A DNA stretch of 64,000 nt from Flavobacterium sp. UBA6135 (GCF_002428305.1 NZ_DIVJ01000049.1:48536-112535); one strand, 5' to 3'. Positions 24,457 to 33,110 are shown, counted from the stretch's first letter. Notes: a model not told the origin generated them from the sequence alone. Numbers and translations: made by a program.

Positions 24457-25850
24457 CCCGGTAAAATCTTGCCCGGATTTAATATCCCATTTGGATCAAA
24501 AACAAATTTTATTCGTTCCATTAATTCCAAATGAGTTTTGCTAAAAGCAATACTCATATAATCTTTTTGCACATATCCAATGCCATGTTCTCCTGAAAGT
24601 GTGCCTTTTAATAAAACCGTTAATTCAAAAATTTCTTTAATTCCTTTTGGAACTTCTGTTTGCCAATTTTCATCTGACATATTTCCTTTTATAATATTCA
24701 CATGCAAATTTCCATCGCCAGCATGACCATAACAAACGGATTTAAAACCATACTTTTTTCCGATGGATTTAATTCCATCTAATAATTTTGGTAATTCATA
24801 ACGCGGCACAACCGTATCCTCTTCCTTATAAATTGAATTGGATTTGACCGCTTCTGCAATACTTCGCCGCATTTTCCACAAGGCATTTTTTTCATCTTCG
24901 GTATCTGCAAAAAGAATGTCATCAATTTGAAATTGTTCCACCACTGTCATTATTTTTTCGGCTTCAGCCAACAAAATTTCAGGATAATTTCCATCTACTT
25001 CAATGAGTAAATGAGCTTGAATTTCATTTTTCACTTGCACATTCAATCCATCAATGTATTCTACTGCCCAATCAATGGCATCGCGTTCCATAAACTCTAA
25101 TGCACTGGGTACAATTCCTGCTCTAAAAATGGCAGAAACCGCTTCACAAGCCTCATTAGCTTTGTAAAACGGAACTAACATCAATACGTTATGCGTGTTT
25201 TTGGAAAGTAACTTCAAAACAATTTTAGTGACAATTCCCAGCGTTCCTTCGCTCCCAACCATCAATTGAGTCAGGTTGTATCCTGTTGAATTTTTTAATG
25301 TATTGGCTCCGGTCCAAATAATATCTCCGGTTGGCAAAACCACTTCTAAATTCAAAACATAATCTTTGGTAACACCATATTTTACAGCTCTCGCTCCACC
25401 GGAATTTTCGGCAACATTTCCGCCAATGAAACAACTTCCCATACTACTTGGATCAACCGGATAGAAAAGTCCTTTTTCAGAAACAGCTTCGCGTAACACT
25501 TGTGTAATCACACCAGGCTCGGTAATCACTTGCAAATTTTGTTCATCAATGGATAAAATTTTATTAAATCGTTCCATCGATAGTCCGATTCCACCTTGAA
25601 CAGATAATGCTCCGCCACTCAACCCTGTTCTACCACCAATGGGAACTACAGGAATTTTATATTGATTGGCGATTTTTAAAATCTCAGAAATTTCAGTTGC
25701 GTTTGAAGGTTTCACCACAACATTTGGCGGAAAAACATAATCTTCCGTTTCATCATGACCATAGTGATTTCGTGTTTCTACATCAGTAAAAACAAACGAT
25801 TGACCGACAATAATTTCTAATTTTTTGAGAATATCCTGTGTAAGTTGCAT
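24453..25850 (-). CDS. FAD-linked oxidase of the GlcD/D-lactate dehydrogenase family
   Basis: A 465-residue flavoprotein with an N-terminal FAD-binding (PCMH-type) domain: PIGGRTGLSGGALSVQGG, FIGGNVAENSGGARAVKYG, and a C-terminal oxidase domain with CYGHAGDGNLHVNI and SGEHGIGYVQK. The family oxidises D-2-hydroxy acids such as D-lactate or glycolate. There is no iron-sulfur partner next to it, so it resembles single-subunit D-lactate dehydrogenases. Confidence 0.92.
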   Translation of the reverse strand: MQLTQDILKKLEIIVGQSFVFTDVETRNHYGHDETEDYVFPPNVVVKPSNATEISEILKIANQYKIPVVPIGGRTGLSGGALSVQGGIGLSMERFNKILSIDEQNLQVITEPGVITQVLREAVSEKGLFYPVDPSSMGSCFIGGNVAENSGGARAVKYGVTKDYVLNLEVVLPTGDIIWTGANTLKNSTGYNLTQLMVGSEGTLGIVTKIVLKLLSKNTHNVLMLVPFYKANEACEAVSAIFRAGIVPSALEFMERDAIDWAVEYIDGLNVQVKNEIQAHLLIEVDGNYPEILLAEAEKIMTVVEQFQIDDILFADTEDEKNALWKMRRSIAEAVKSNSIYKEEDTVVPRYELPKLLDGIKSIGKKYGFKSVCYGHAGDGNLHVNIIKGNMSDENWQTEVPKGIKEIFELTVLLKGTLSGEHGIGYVQKDYMSIAFSKTHLELMERIKFVFDPNGILNPGKILPG

Positions 25851-25882
25851 GCTGTAAATTTAACTCAATAAAGGTAAAAAAA

Positions 25883-26794
25883 TTATATCATTGTTAATAC
25901 CCAATACCAAAAAGCTAGCGTTAAAAAAGATAACGGAATACCAACGCCAACCATCATACTACTTAATTTGGGTTTTAACCCATATGTTGAAGCCAAAATT
26001 GACCCGGTTATCATCGGTGCCATGGCAGATTGCATGATGGAAACATCAATTTGAACGCCATCTGCACCTAAAATTATTTTATATAAAAGCAAGAAAAAAG
26101 CAGGCATTAAGAACAATTTAAAAAATAATCCTAGAGTTAAAAAATTCCAGTGTTGACTGTTTTTATCAATTTTTAATTGCAATCCAACTGCAACTAAAGC
26201 AATAGCGGTTACTGTACTTCCTAATTTTAGAAAAACAGTTTGCATTAATTCGGGGAAATCGGTTTGAAATAGATTTAAAAAACAAGCAATTAAAAAGGAT
26301 ATGAAAGGTGGAAATAATAGAATTTTTGAAACTATTGATTTTGTATTTGTTTCTCCTTTTGAAAAATAAACAGCAGCCGCTACAGCCAAAGTGGCCGTTA
26401 CCACAAATGACCCCGGTTGATCCACAAAAATGGCAGTTTGTAATCCTTCTTTACCATATAATGCTTCCGATACAGGATAACCAATAAAAGCAGTATTTGA
26501 TAATCCGCCTGTAATGACAAGACAACCCGTTAATTTTTTTGACCATCCTAGCCATTTTTGTAAAATTGAAAAAAACAAAAAAGACAATGCAAATCCGAGC
26601 CAAGCTATTCCTAACGGAAATAATAATTTTGAAGAAATTTCAATTTTTGGAATGTAATACAACGCCAATGAAGGCAAAGAAATATAAATTACGAAATGGT
26701 TTAAAGCAATGTGACCGTTTATTGGAAAAGATTTGATATATCGCAAACCAACTCCTAAAGCCAAACAAAGAAAAAGCAAGATTATATTTTCCAT
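25883..26794 (-). CDS. AEC (auxin efflux carrier) family transporter
   Basis: A 303-residue protein with about ten hydrophobic segments. The N-terminal ILLFLCLALGVGLRY and central GGLSNTAFIGYPVSEALYG are features of bacterial AEC permeases for small organic acids such as malate. It is 32 bases from the FAD oxidase start on the same strand, so it may import or export the oxidase substrate; this is inference. Confidence 0.87.
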   Translation of the reverse strand: MENIILLFLCLALGVGLRYIKSFPINGHIALNHFVIYISLPSLALYYIPKIEISSKLLFPLGIAWLGFALSFLFFSILQKWLGWSKKLTGCLVITGGLSNTAFIGYPVSEALYGKEGLQTAIFVDQPGSFVVTATLAVAAAVYFSKGETNTKSIVSKILLFPPFISFLIACFLNLFQTDFPELMQTVFLKLGSTVTAIALVAVGLQLKIDKNSQHWNFLTLGLFFKLFLMPAFFLLLYKIILGADGVQIDVSIMQSAMAPMITGSILASTYGLKPKLSSMMVGVGIPLSFLTLAFWYWVLTMI

Positions 26795-26913
26795 AATTGA
26801 AATTGGAATGTAAAAATACCATTATAAAATTGTTCTTTCAATTTTTGGTACTTTTTTTAATCACTTGAATCTCTTGTTGATTTTACTTACTTTTACTACT
26901 TGAAATTAATTTT

Positions 26914-27999
26914 GTGAAAAAAACAAATCCAAATAAATCCGCTTTAAGTGAAAAAGAAGGTGTTCCTCAACCGGAATTCATCAGTGATTTGGTTGTGAAA
27001 AACATTAAGCAATTTCGAAAAATTCAACCGTCTTCTGATGAATTGATTGATGGAATTTTAAAAGGCAACATTTCCGACTTAAGTCGTGCCATTACTTTAG
27101 TAGAAAGTACAAATCCCAATCATTTAAACAAAGCAAATGAAATTATTGCCGCTTGTTTACCCCATTCAAATGAATCTATTAGAATAGGAATAACAGGCGT
27201 TCCGGGAGTTGGTAAAAGTACATTTATTGAAGCTTTTGGAAAACACTTGACTTCATTAGGCAAAAAAGTAGCTGTTTTGGCTGTTGATCCAAGCAGCACC
27301 ATTTCTCACGGTAGTATTCTTGGAGATAAAACCCGAATGGAAGAATTAGTTAAAGATAAAAATGCCTACATCAGACCTTCTGCATCGGGTGAAACTTTAG
27401 GTGGTGTTGCCAGAAAAACACGTGAAACTATCATTCTTTGTGAAGCCGCCGGATTTGATACCATCATTATTGAAACCGTTGGTGTGGGTCAAAGTGAAAC
27501 GGCCGTTCACAGTATGGTTGATTTCTTTTTGTTATTAAAAATTTCAGGTGCCGGCGATGAATTGCAAGGAATCAAACGAGGAATCATGGAAATGGCCGAT
27601 GCCATCGTAATCAATAAAGCTGATGGCGATAACATCAAAAGAGCAAAACTAGCCAAAACAGAATTCAATCGAGCATTACACTTATTTCCGGCAAAAAAAT
27701 CAGGTTGGATGCCTACAGTTTCTACTTGTAGTGCCATTACCAAAGAAGGAATTGATGCCGTTTGGAAAACCATATCTAATTATTTAGAATTGACACAATC
27801 CAATACTTATTTTCAAGATAAAAGAAAAGAGCAAAATCAATATTGGATGATGGAAACCATTAATGAACAATTGAAGAATCATTTTTACAATCATCCTGAA
27901 ATTATTCATTTATTGGATAAAAAGAAAAAATCGGTTCAAAATAATGAAATTTCACCTTTTGCAGCAGCTTTAGAATTGCTTTCTACTTACTACAAATAA
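26914..27999 (+). CDS. meaB: MeaB, G-protein chaperone of methylmalonyl-CoA mutase
   Basis: A 361-residue GTPase that protects and reloads B12-dependent mutases. Visible motifs are GITGVPGVGKSTFIEAFG, VAVLAVDPSS, GETLGGVARKTRETIILCEAAG, IIETVGVGQSE, and INKADGDN. The annotated start is a GTG at 26914, but a TAATTTTG at 26907-26914 is a possible -7 element that overlaps it, so the true start may lie downstream. No mutase gene is adjacent; the IcmF gene at 46-50 kb has its own chaperone domain. Confidence 0.93.
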   Translation: MKKTNPNKSALSEKEGVPQPEFISDLVVKNIKQFRKIQPSSDELIDGILKGNISDLSRAITLVESTNPNHLNKANEIIAACLPHSNESIRIGITGVPGVGKSTFIEAFGKHLTSLGKKVAVLAVDPSSTISHGSILGDKTRMEELVKDKNAYIRPSASGETLGGVARKTRETIILCEAAGFDTIIIETVGVGQSETAVHSMVDFFLLLKISGAGDELQGIKRGIMEMADAIVINKADGDNIKRAKLAKTEFNRALHLFPAKKSGWMPTVSTCSAITKEGIDAVWKTISNYLELTQSNTYFQDKRKEQNQYWMMETINEQLKNHFYNHPEIIHLLDKKKKSVQNNEISPFAAALELLSTYYK

Positions 28000-28005
28000 T
28001 TTTTT

Positions 28006-28144
28006 TATACCCTATCTAATTCATTTTTGATTAAATATCAATTATTATATCCAAAAAGGTATAAAATATTGGTAAAATTTAAAAATATACCTTTTATGGT
28101 GTGATTTTTCAATATTTTTGTATATTTGTAGTTTAAAAGGTATA
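28006..28144. promoter_or_regulatory. Operator array of the hip operon (four GGTATA/TATACC sites)
   Basis: TATACC at 28006 and 28086, and GGTATA at 28058 and 28139; both TATACC-to-GGTATA pairs have a start-to-start distance of 52-53 bases and the two pairs are 80 bases apart. Flanks are A/T (AAAAGGTATA in three copies). The last site covers the likely transcription start. They are the probable binding sites of the HipB-like protein. Confidence 0.6.
28113..28128 (+). promoter_or_regulatory. hip operon promoter, two adjacent -7 elements
   Basis: TATTTTTG at 28113-28120 and TATATTTG at 28121-28128; the second has GTG (not TTG) at the -33 distance. The ATG of hipB is at 28148. Confidence 0.55.
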
Positions 28145-28147
28145 AAT

Positions 28148-28381
28148 ATGCGAGAAAATTTAACCGATTTAAGTAAGCACATCAAACTAAAACGCAAGCA
28201 AAATAAGCTTACACAGCCAGAACTAGCTTTAAAAGCCGGAGTTGGTTTGCGATTTGTTCGAGATTTAGAACAAGGGAAAAGCACTTTAAGAATGGATAAA
28301 GTGAATGATGTATTACGATTATTTGGAGAGACATTAGGACCGGTTCCAATGGATCGAGATAAATTGATAACAAATGAATAG
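28148..28381 (+). CDS. HipB-like antitoxin, helix-turn-helix DNA-binding protein
   Basis: A 77-residue XRE-family regulator with a helix-turn-helix at about residues 20-45 (LTQPELALKAGVGLRFVRDLEQGKST). The ATG at 28148 is chosen because an earlier in-frame TTG at 28118 lies inside the promoter. In HipBST-type systems HipB binds the operator and forms part of the complex that represses the operon. Its stop overlaps the next gene by 8 bases. Confidence 0.88.
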   Translation: MRENLTDLSKHIKLKRKQNKLTQPELALKAGVGLRFVRDLEQGKSTLRMDKVNDVLRLFGETLGPVPMDRDKLITNE

Positions 28382-28700
28382 AAGCGGAAAAGTATATATG
28401 AAAAATGAGTACTGCGGAACAGTTTTAGAAACTGATCATGGTTATTTATTTCAATATGATACAGAATATTTAAAAAAAGAAAATGCTCAAGCAGTGAGTC
28501 TAACATTGCCACTAACTGAAAAACCCTTTCAAAGTAAAACCCTTTTTGCATTTTTTGATGGATTAATTCCGGAAGGTTGGTTGTTAGACATCGCAGAGAA
28601 AAATTGGAAAATTAATTACAAAGACAGAATGGGTTTGCTCCTCACCTGCTGCAAAGATTGTATTGGAGCTGTAAGTGTTCAAAGAAATGAAGAACTATAA
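28374..28700 (+). CDS. HipS-like protein, HipA N-terminal domain as a separate gene
   Basis: A 108-residue protein matching the N-terminal subdomain of HipA: VYMKNEYCGTVLE, then VSLTLPLTEKPF, LFAFFDGLIPEGWLL, and GMLL-like GLLLTCCKDCIGAVSV. The rest of HipA is encoded by the next gene. In the described tripartite HipBST system the separate HipS, not HipB, is the antitoxin that neutralises the kinase. Overlaps both neighbours, so it is translated from one transcript with them. Confidence 0.87.
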   Translation: MNRSGKVYMKNEYCGTVLETDHGYLFQYDTEYLKKENAQAVSLTLPLTEKPFQSKTLFAFFDGLIPEGWLLDIAEKNWKINYKDRMGLLLTCCKDCIGAVSVQRNEEL

Positions 28701-29712
28701 AAAAAAATATTTAGCACGATTAGAACAAACTACCAGAGAAGTTCAGGAACCTGAAACTTTTTATGGTAGAAGATGTTTGTATTGCTATGAACCACTTGTT
28801 GATAGTAATTCAGATTTTCATGAAGCGTGCAACAAACGCTTTTTTGGACAATTAAAAACTCCTCAACTCAATTATAATTTGGAAAACTTACAAGAATTAG
28901 CTTCAAAAGTCATCCAAAGTCAAATGGCGGTTACAGGAGTTCAGGCAAAAGTTTCGTTGAGTTTATTCAGAAAAGAAGAAAAAAACTTAACCAAAAAACT
29001 AACTATCGTAGGGCTTTATGGTGATTATATACTCAAACCACCTTCGGAGCATTATGAACAATTACCTGAATTGGAAAGTGCTACCATGCATATGGCAGAT
29101 GTTTGTGGAATAAAAGTTGTGCCTCATAGTTTAGTAAAGTTGCAAGATGAAACCCTTTGTTACATCACAAAACGTATGGATAGAACCAGAAAAACCAAAC
29201 TCCACATGGAAGACATGTGTCAATTAAGCGAACGATTAACCGAAGATAAATACAAAGGAAGTCACGAGCAAGTGGCTAAATTGGTGTTGAAATTTTCAAG
29301 TACACCGTTATTGGATGTGAGTAATTTTTATGAACAAGTGCTATTTAGTTTTTTTACCGGAAACTCCGATATGCATTTGAAGAATTTTTCCTTACTGGAA
29401 AAAGAAGGGCAAGGTTTAAGTTTGTGTCCGGCTTATGATTTAGTGCCAACAGCATTAGTAAATCCAGCAGATACCGAAGAATTGGCTTTGACTTTGAATG
29501 CAAAAAAAAGAAAACTAAAATATATAGATTTTTTATCCGCTTATGAAAATGGTGGTTTGAATAAGAAAGTTTTAGATAATACCTTAGAACTTTTTGTCTA
29601 TGCCAAACCCGAAATGGAAGCCGTTTTAGAAAAGAGTTTTGTGAGTGATGAATACAAATCAAAATATTACTCTCTAATTGATAGCAGATATAAGCAATTA
29701 AATTTGATATAA
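28687..29712 (+). CDS. HipT-like serine/threonine kinase toxin
   Basis: A 341-residue HipA-fold kinase, lacking the N-terminal subdomain supplied by the preceding gene. An N-terminal CLYCYEPL-HEAC segment looks like a metal-binding zinc-ribbon-like start. Kinase motifs are the Gly-rich loop AVTGVQAK (81-88), Lys117 in YILKPPSE, catalytic Asp228 in GNSDMHLKN and Asp251 in AYDLVPT, so it looks active. HipT of E. coli phosphorylates tryptophanyl-tRNA synthetase; the target here is unknown. The ATG at 28687 is preferred to a GTG at 28675. Confidence 0.87.
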   Translation: MKNYKKKYLARLEQTTREVQEPETFYGRRCLYCYEPLVDSNSDFHEACNKRFFGQLKTPQLNYNLENLQELASKVIQSQMAVTGVQAKVSLSLFRKEEKNLTKKLTIVGLYGDYILKPPSEHYEQLPELESATMHMADVCGIKVVPHSLVKLQDETLCYITKRMDRTRKTKLHMEDMCQLSERLTEDKYKGSHEQVAKLVLKFSSTPLLDVSNFYEQVLFSFFTGNSDMHLKNFSLLEKEGQGLSLCPAYDLVPTALVNPADTEELALTLNAKKRKLKYIDFLSAYENGGLNKKVLDNTLELFVYAKPEMEAVLEKSFVSDEYKSKYYSLIDSRYKQLNLI

Positions 29713-29727
29713 ATTGATATACAAAAA

Positions 29728-29757
29728 AAGCCGTTTTAATTTTATTTGAAACGGCTT
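29728..29757 (-). terminator. Hairpin terminator of the 75-residue gene
   Basis: AAGCCGTTT pairs with AAACGGCTT around a 12-base loop; on the minus strand seven T follow. It lies between two convergent genes. Confidence 0.7.
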
Positions 29758-29769
29758 AAATTTTAAAAA

Positions 29770-29997
29770 TTATTCTTCGTAACGTTCCATTTCTCTATCA
29801 TAAAAAGCACCGGCTAACTCAATTAATTTTTCTAATTCAGTTTCCAATTCTTTTTCATCTTCAACATCAACCTCTTCGATGATTTCAACTTCGTCATCTT
29901 TTAAATTGATTATAAAACGAGGATATTCTAAATGAATGATAAATATATCTTCAGGGAAATCAGTGTTGTCAGCTAAAACAAATTTTGGTAAGTCCAT
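29770..29997 (-). CDS. Small acidic protein of unknown function
   Basis: A 75-residue protein, hydrophobic and beta-like at the start (MDLPKFVLADNTDFPEDIFIIH, shown in part) and very acidic and helical after residue 35 (EEVDVEDEKELETELEKL). It is typical of small conserved Flavobacteriaceae proteins, but no function is known. It lies downstream of purM on the same strand, separated by 47 bases containing a short repeat, and ends at a terminator. Confidence 0.65.
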   Translation of the reverse strand: MDLPKFVLADNTDFPEDIFIIHLEYPRFIINLKDDEVEIIEEVDVEDEKELETELEKLIELAGAFYDREMERYEE

Positions 29998-30006
29998 TTT
30001 TTTTAT

Positions 30007-30032
30007 GGTAATTGGTTATTGGTAATTGGTTA
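30007..30032. repeat. Tandem GGTAATTGGTTA repeat
   Basis: GGTAATTGGTTATT then GGTAATTGGTTA, two near-identical units between purM and the small acidic gene. Confidence 0.6.
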
Positions 30033-30044
30033 AATATAAATGAA

Positions 30045-31223
30045 TTAGTATTCAAATGTACCAAATTCACTGGTAATCGTTAATTTTTTATTATCGGATG
30101 CCTCTACTCTACCTACAATCTGAGCATCAACATTGAAAGATTTTGAAATCTCGATAATGTCGTTAGCAATTTCAGCCGGAACATAAAGCTCCATTCGGTG
30201 ACCGCAATTGAACACTTGATACATTTCTTTCCAGTTGGTTTTTGATTGTTCTTGAATCAGTTTAAACAAAGGTGGAATCGGAAATAAATTATCTTTTATA
30301 ATATGAACATTATCAACAAAATGTAGAATTTTTGTTTGAGCTCCACCGCTACAATGCACCATTCCGTGAATGTCTTTTGATGTGTACTTTTCCAAAATCT
30401 TTTTGATAATCGGAGCATATGTTCTAGTTGGAGAAAGGACTATTTTTCCGGCATCAATTGGACTATTTTCAACCGAATCAGTCAACTTCACTTGACCTGA
30501 ATATACCAAATCACTTGGTACTTCAGCATTATAAGTTTCAGGATATTTATCTGCTAAATATTTTGAAAAAACATCATGACGAGCAGAAGTCAATCCATTG
30601 CTTCCCATACCTCCATTATATTCTTTTTCATAAGTAGCTTGACCAAAGGAAGCTAAACCAACAATTACGTCACCTGGTTTAATGTTAGCATTATCAATCA
30701 CATCGCTGCGTTTCATTCGAGCTGTAACAGTTGAATCTACAATGATTGTTCGAACTAAATCACCAACATCTGCTGTTTCGCCACCAGTTGAATGAATGGT
30801 TACGCCAAACGAATTTAACTCTTGAATTAATTCCTCGGTTCCGTTAATTATGGCAGAAATCACTTCGGCTGGAATTCTATTTTTATTTCTTCCTATGGTT
30901 GAAGAAAGTAAAATATTATCGGTTGCTCCAACACAAAGTAAATCATCAATATTCATGATTAAAGCATCTTGAGCAATGCCTTTCCAAACAGAAATATCTC
31001 CTGTTTCTTTCCAATACGCATATGCCAAAGACGATTTTGTTCCTGCTCCATCAGCATGCATTAACAAGCAATAATCCGAATCATTTGTCAAATAATCCGG
31101 AACAATTTTGCAAAACGCTTTTGGAAACAAGCCTTTGTCAATATTTTTAATGGCATTATGTACGTCTTCTTTTTCGGCAGAAACACCTCGAAGTTTATAG
31201 CGATTACTGGTATCAGAACTCAT
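30045..31223 (-). CDS. purM: PurM, phosphoribosylformylglycinamidine cyclo-ligase (AIR synthase)
   Basis: A 392-residue protein of the PurM/AIR synthase fold that closes the imidazole ring in purine synthesis, with ATP. Motifs: MHADGAGTKSSLAYAYW, DALIMNIDDLLCVGAT, STGGETADVGDLVRTI, and MVHCSGGAQTKI. The Bacteroidota enzyme is longer than the 350-residue E. coli one. The start ATG at 31223 is preferred to 31250 because the promoter (-7 at 31248-31255) overlaps the latter. Confidence 0.93.
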   Translation of the reverse strand: MSSDTSNRYKLRGVSAEKEDVHNAIKNIDKGLFPKAFCKIVPDYLTNDSDYCLLMHADGAGTKSSLAYAYWKETGDISVWKGIAQDALIMNIDDLLCVGATDNILLSSTIGRNKNRIPAEVISAIINGTEELIQELNSFGVTIHSTGGETADVGDLVRTIIVDSTVTARMKRSDVIDNANIKPGDVIVGLASFGQATYEKEYNGGMGSNGLTSARHDVFSKYLADKYPETYNAEVPSDLVYSGQVKLTDSVENSPIDAGKIVLSPTRTYAPIIKKILEKYTSKDIHGMVHCSGGAQTKILHFVDNVHIIKDNLFPIPPLFKLIQEQSKTNWKEMYQVFNCGHRMELYVPAEIANDIIEISKSFNVDAQIVGRVEASDNKKLTITSEFGTFEY

Positions 31224-31247
31224 AAAAAAATGTGTGTTGTTGTTTGG

Positions 31248-31278
31248 CAAAGATACATTTAATGTAATTAAGTCGCAA
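31248..31278 (-). promoter_or_regulatory. purM promoter
   Basis: Minus strand: TTG at 31278-31276, 20 bases, TATCTTTG at 31255-31248. The first transcribed bases (complement of 31237-31251) share 15 bases with the pyrF start. Confidence 0.65.
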
Positions 31279-31304
31279 AGTGAAAAGTGATGAAAAAAGG
31301 AAAA

Positions 31305-32135
31305 TTAGTTTTCCATAATTTCTATTTCAACTCTTCTGTTTTTTGCACGTTCTTCTTCATTTTTTTCAGGAATGGTAAAGATTGGTTTAGAAGTTCCGAA
31401 ACCTTTGTATGAAATTCGCTTTTTATCAATGCCTTTTAGATTTAAATAACGATAAATAAAGCGAGATCTTTGTATAGAAAGCTGCAACTCTTTTGTATTT
31501 TCATTGCAACACATGTGACCTTGAATTTCAATTTTCAAATTCGGATTGTCATTCAAAACTTCAACTAATTCATCCAAACTTGGTTCTGATTCTTTAACTA
31601 CCCGAAACGTGTTAAAATGAAAATTTATTCCTTCCAATCTAATTCTATCCCCTTTTTTAACTCTAGAAATTTTCTCTCTTAACGGAATTAGTGGGTCGTC
31701 AAACAACATTGGTTTTCGATTTTCCCATACATTTACTTTCAATTTATCCTCTGAATCAACCTTTAAATTTCTATAAAAAACAACTACTTTTCTGTTTTCA
31801 GCTTGAATTTTTGATTGCTTAAAATTTTTACCATAAGGTATTTTTTGTAAACCTTCGTTAATTTGAATTGCATTATTTTTTAGAATTTGCAAAACTTCAT
31901 TAATTCTTTTTTGAGATAAAATCAAATTGTATTTTTGAGTGTCAACACTATCACAATGACCGTGAAGCTCTAAGATTTCTGCATTTTTGTTATTTTGCAT
32001 CCATTTTTCAAAATAGGTTAACGAAACCTGATTTGGGATTGAAGCATTGAAGTCAAAGAATATTTCAAATTTTTCTTGAGCAGAAATGTTATTTCCGAAA
32101 AGGAGAGAAAATGCTATGAAAAATAGTTGTTTCAA
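31305..32135 (-). CDS. Protein with two OmpA-like domains (paralogue B)
   Basis: A 276-residue secreted protein (signal peptide ending ISAQ) with two OmpA-like peptidoglycan-binding domains: about 25-115 (FFDFNASIPNQVSLTYFEKW, LHGHCDSVDTQ) and 170-275 (FHFNTFRVVKESEPSLDEL, IQGHMCCNENT, NRRVEIEI). It starts at TTG at 32135 in a 4-base overlap (TTGA) with the upstream paralogue. OmpA domains tether to peptidoglycan; two in one protein suggests a cell-wall-bound protein. Function unknown. Confidence 0.82.
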   Translation of the reverse strand: MKQLFFIAFSLLFGNNISAQEKFEIFFDFNASIPNQVSLTYFEKWMQNNKNAEILELHGHCDSVDTQKYNLILSQKRINEVLQILKNNAIQINEGLQKIPYGKNFKQSKIQAENRKVVVFYRNLKVDSEDKLKVNVWENRKPMLFDDPLIPLREKISRVKKGDRIRLEGINFHFNTFRVVKESEPSLDELVEVLNDNPNLKIEIQGHMCCNENTKELQLSIQRSRFIYRYLNLKGIDKKRISYKGFGTSKPIFTIPEKNEEERAKNRRVEIEIMEN

Positions 32136-33016
32136 TTTTTTATAATTTCAATTTCTACTCTTCGGTTTGCGGCTCGCTCTTCTTCATTTTTTTCAGGTAA
32201 TGTAAAAATGGGTTGAGAGCTTCCAAAACCTTGATAAGACAATCGGGATTTTTCAATTCCGTTATGTATCAAAAACTGCTGAATAGCCTTTGCTCGTTGG
32301 GTGGACAAATTATTTCGATCTGTTGGCATACAACAAAGATGTCCTTGAATATTAATTTCCAAATTTGGATTTTGCTGCATTACTAGTAACAATTCATATA
32401 ATTTACCACGACTTTCATTTACAATTGCAAAAGTGTTTAAATGAAAATTCAAATTGTCAATTTTTAATTTTTCACCAGGTTTAGATTCGTCAATTTTTTG
32501 CATGAACTCGCGATTCAATTCGTATTCTGATACTGAACCGTTTGGGTTTTTAATTTGAATTATTTCAGGAAAAATTCGTTTGGGTTTTTGAATTGGAGTT
32601 TTTTCAATTGGTTTGATTCCTAAAATTTCGTCTTCTCTATGTAAATCCTTTTCTTCTATAAAATAAACTGTTACTCTCCTATTTTTTGATTTGTCTTCAC
32701 TTTGTTGGTGCTGCTTCCCGTAGCTTCGAGTTTTAAAATCCGAACGAATTGCTACTTTATTTTCAATTTCATTAAACACAAAATTTACTCTTTTTTGAGC
32801 TAAAGTATCATTAAAACCAATCGAGCCATCTTCATCTGTATAACCGTTTATTGCCACTATCTTGACCTTACTGTTTTGTTTTATCCAATCATTCAATTTC
32901 GATAATTCTGATTTTTTCAATTCAAATTGATTACTATCAAAATAAAAAGAAGTTTGTTCTTGGCTATTTATAGATAAAATATTAAAGAAAAATATAAAAA
33001 TCAACAATCGTGACAT
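32132..33016 (-). CDS. Protein with two OmpA-like domains (paralogue A)
   Basis: A 294-residue secreted protein (signal peptide ending INSQ). The first OmpA-like domain, about 22-125 (FYFDSNQFELKKSELSKLND, INGYTDEDG), is followed by a linker and the second, about 185-294 (FHLNTFAIVNESRGK, IQGHLCCMPTD, NRRVEIEI). It has the same architecture as its neighbour and keeps the paired cysteine GH-CC and the NTF sequence, so the pair arose by gene duplication. The two overlap and are probably one operon. Confidence 0.82.
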   Translation of the reverse strand: MSRLLIFIFFFNILSINSQEQTSFYFDSNQFELKKSELSKLNDWIKQNSKVKIVAINGYTDEDGSIGFNDTLAQKRVNFVFNEIENKVAIRSDFKTRSYGKQHQQSEDKSKNRRVTVYFIEEKDLHREDEILGIKPIEKTPIQKPKRIFPEIIQIKNPNGSVSEYELNREFMQKIDESKPGEKLKIDNLNFHLNTFAIVNESRGKLYELLLVMQQNPNLEINIQGHLCCMPTDRNNLSTQRAKAIQQFLIHNGIEKSRLSYQGFGSSQPIFTLPEKNEEERAANRRVEIEIIKN

Positions 33017-33078
33017 TAGAATGGAATTTTAATAGATAACGAATATAATGAAAAATAATTTTGAATACTATTAAAATC

Positions 33079-33110
33079 AAAAAGGGATGACCAGAGTCAT
33101 CCCTTTTTTT
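33079..33110. terminator. Perfect hairpin upstream of the OmpA pair
   Basis: AAAAAGGGATGAC pairs perfectly with GTCATCCCTTTTT around CAGA; T-runs on both strands. No gene ends here, so what it terminates is unclear. Confidence 0.75.

Noticed and set aside
28118..28147. Upstream start of HipB at a TTG
   Set aside because: It lies inside the promoter elements, before the likely transcription start; the ATG at 28148 is used.
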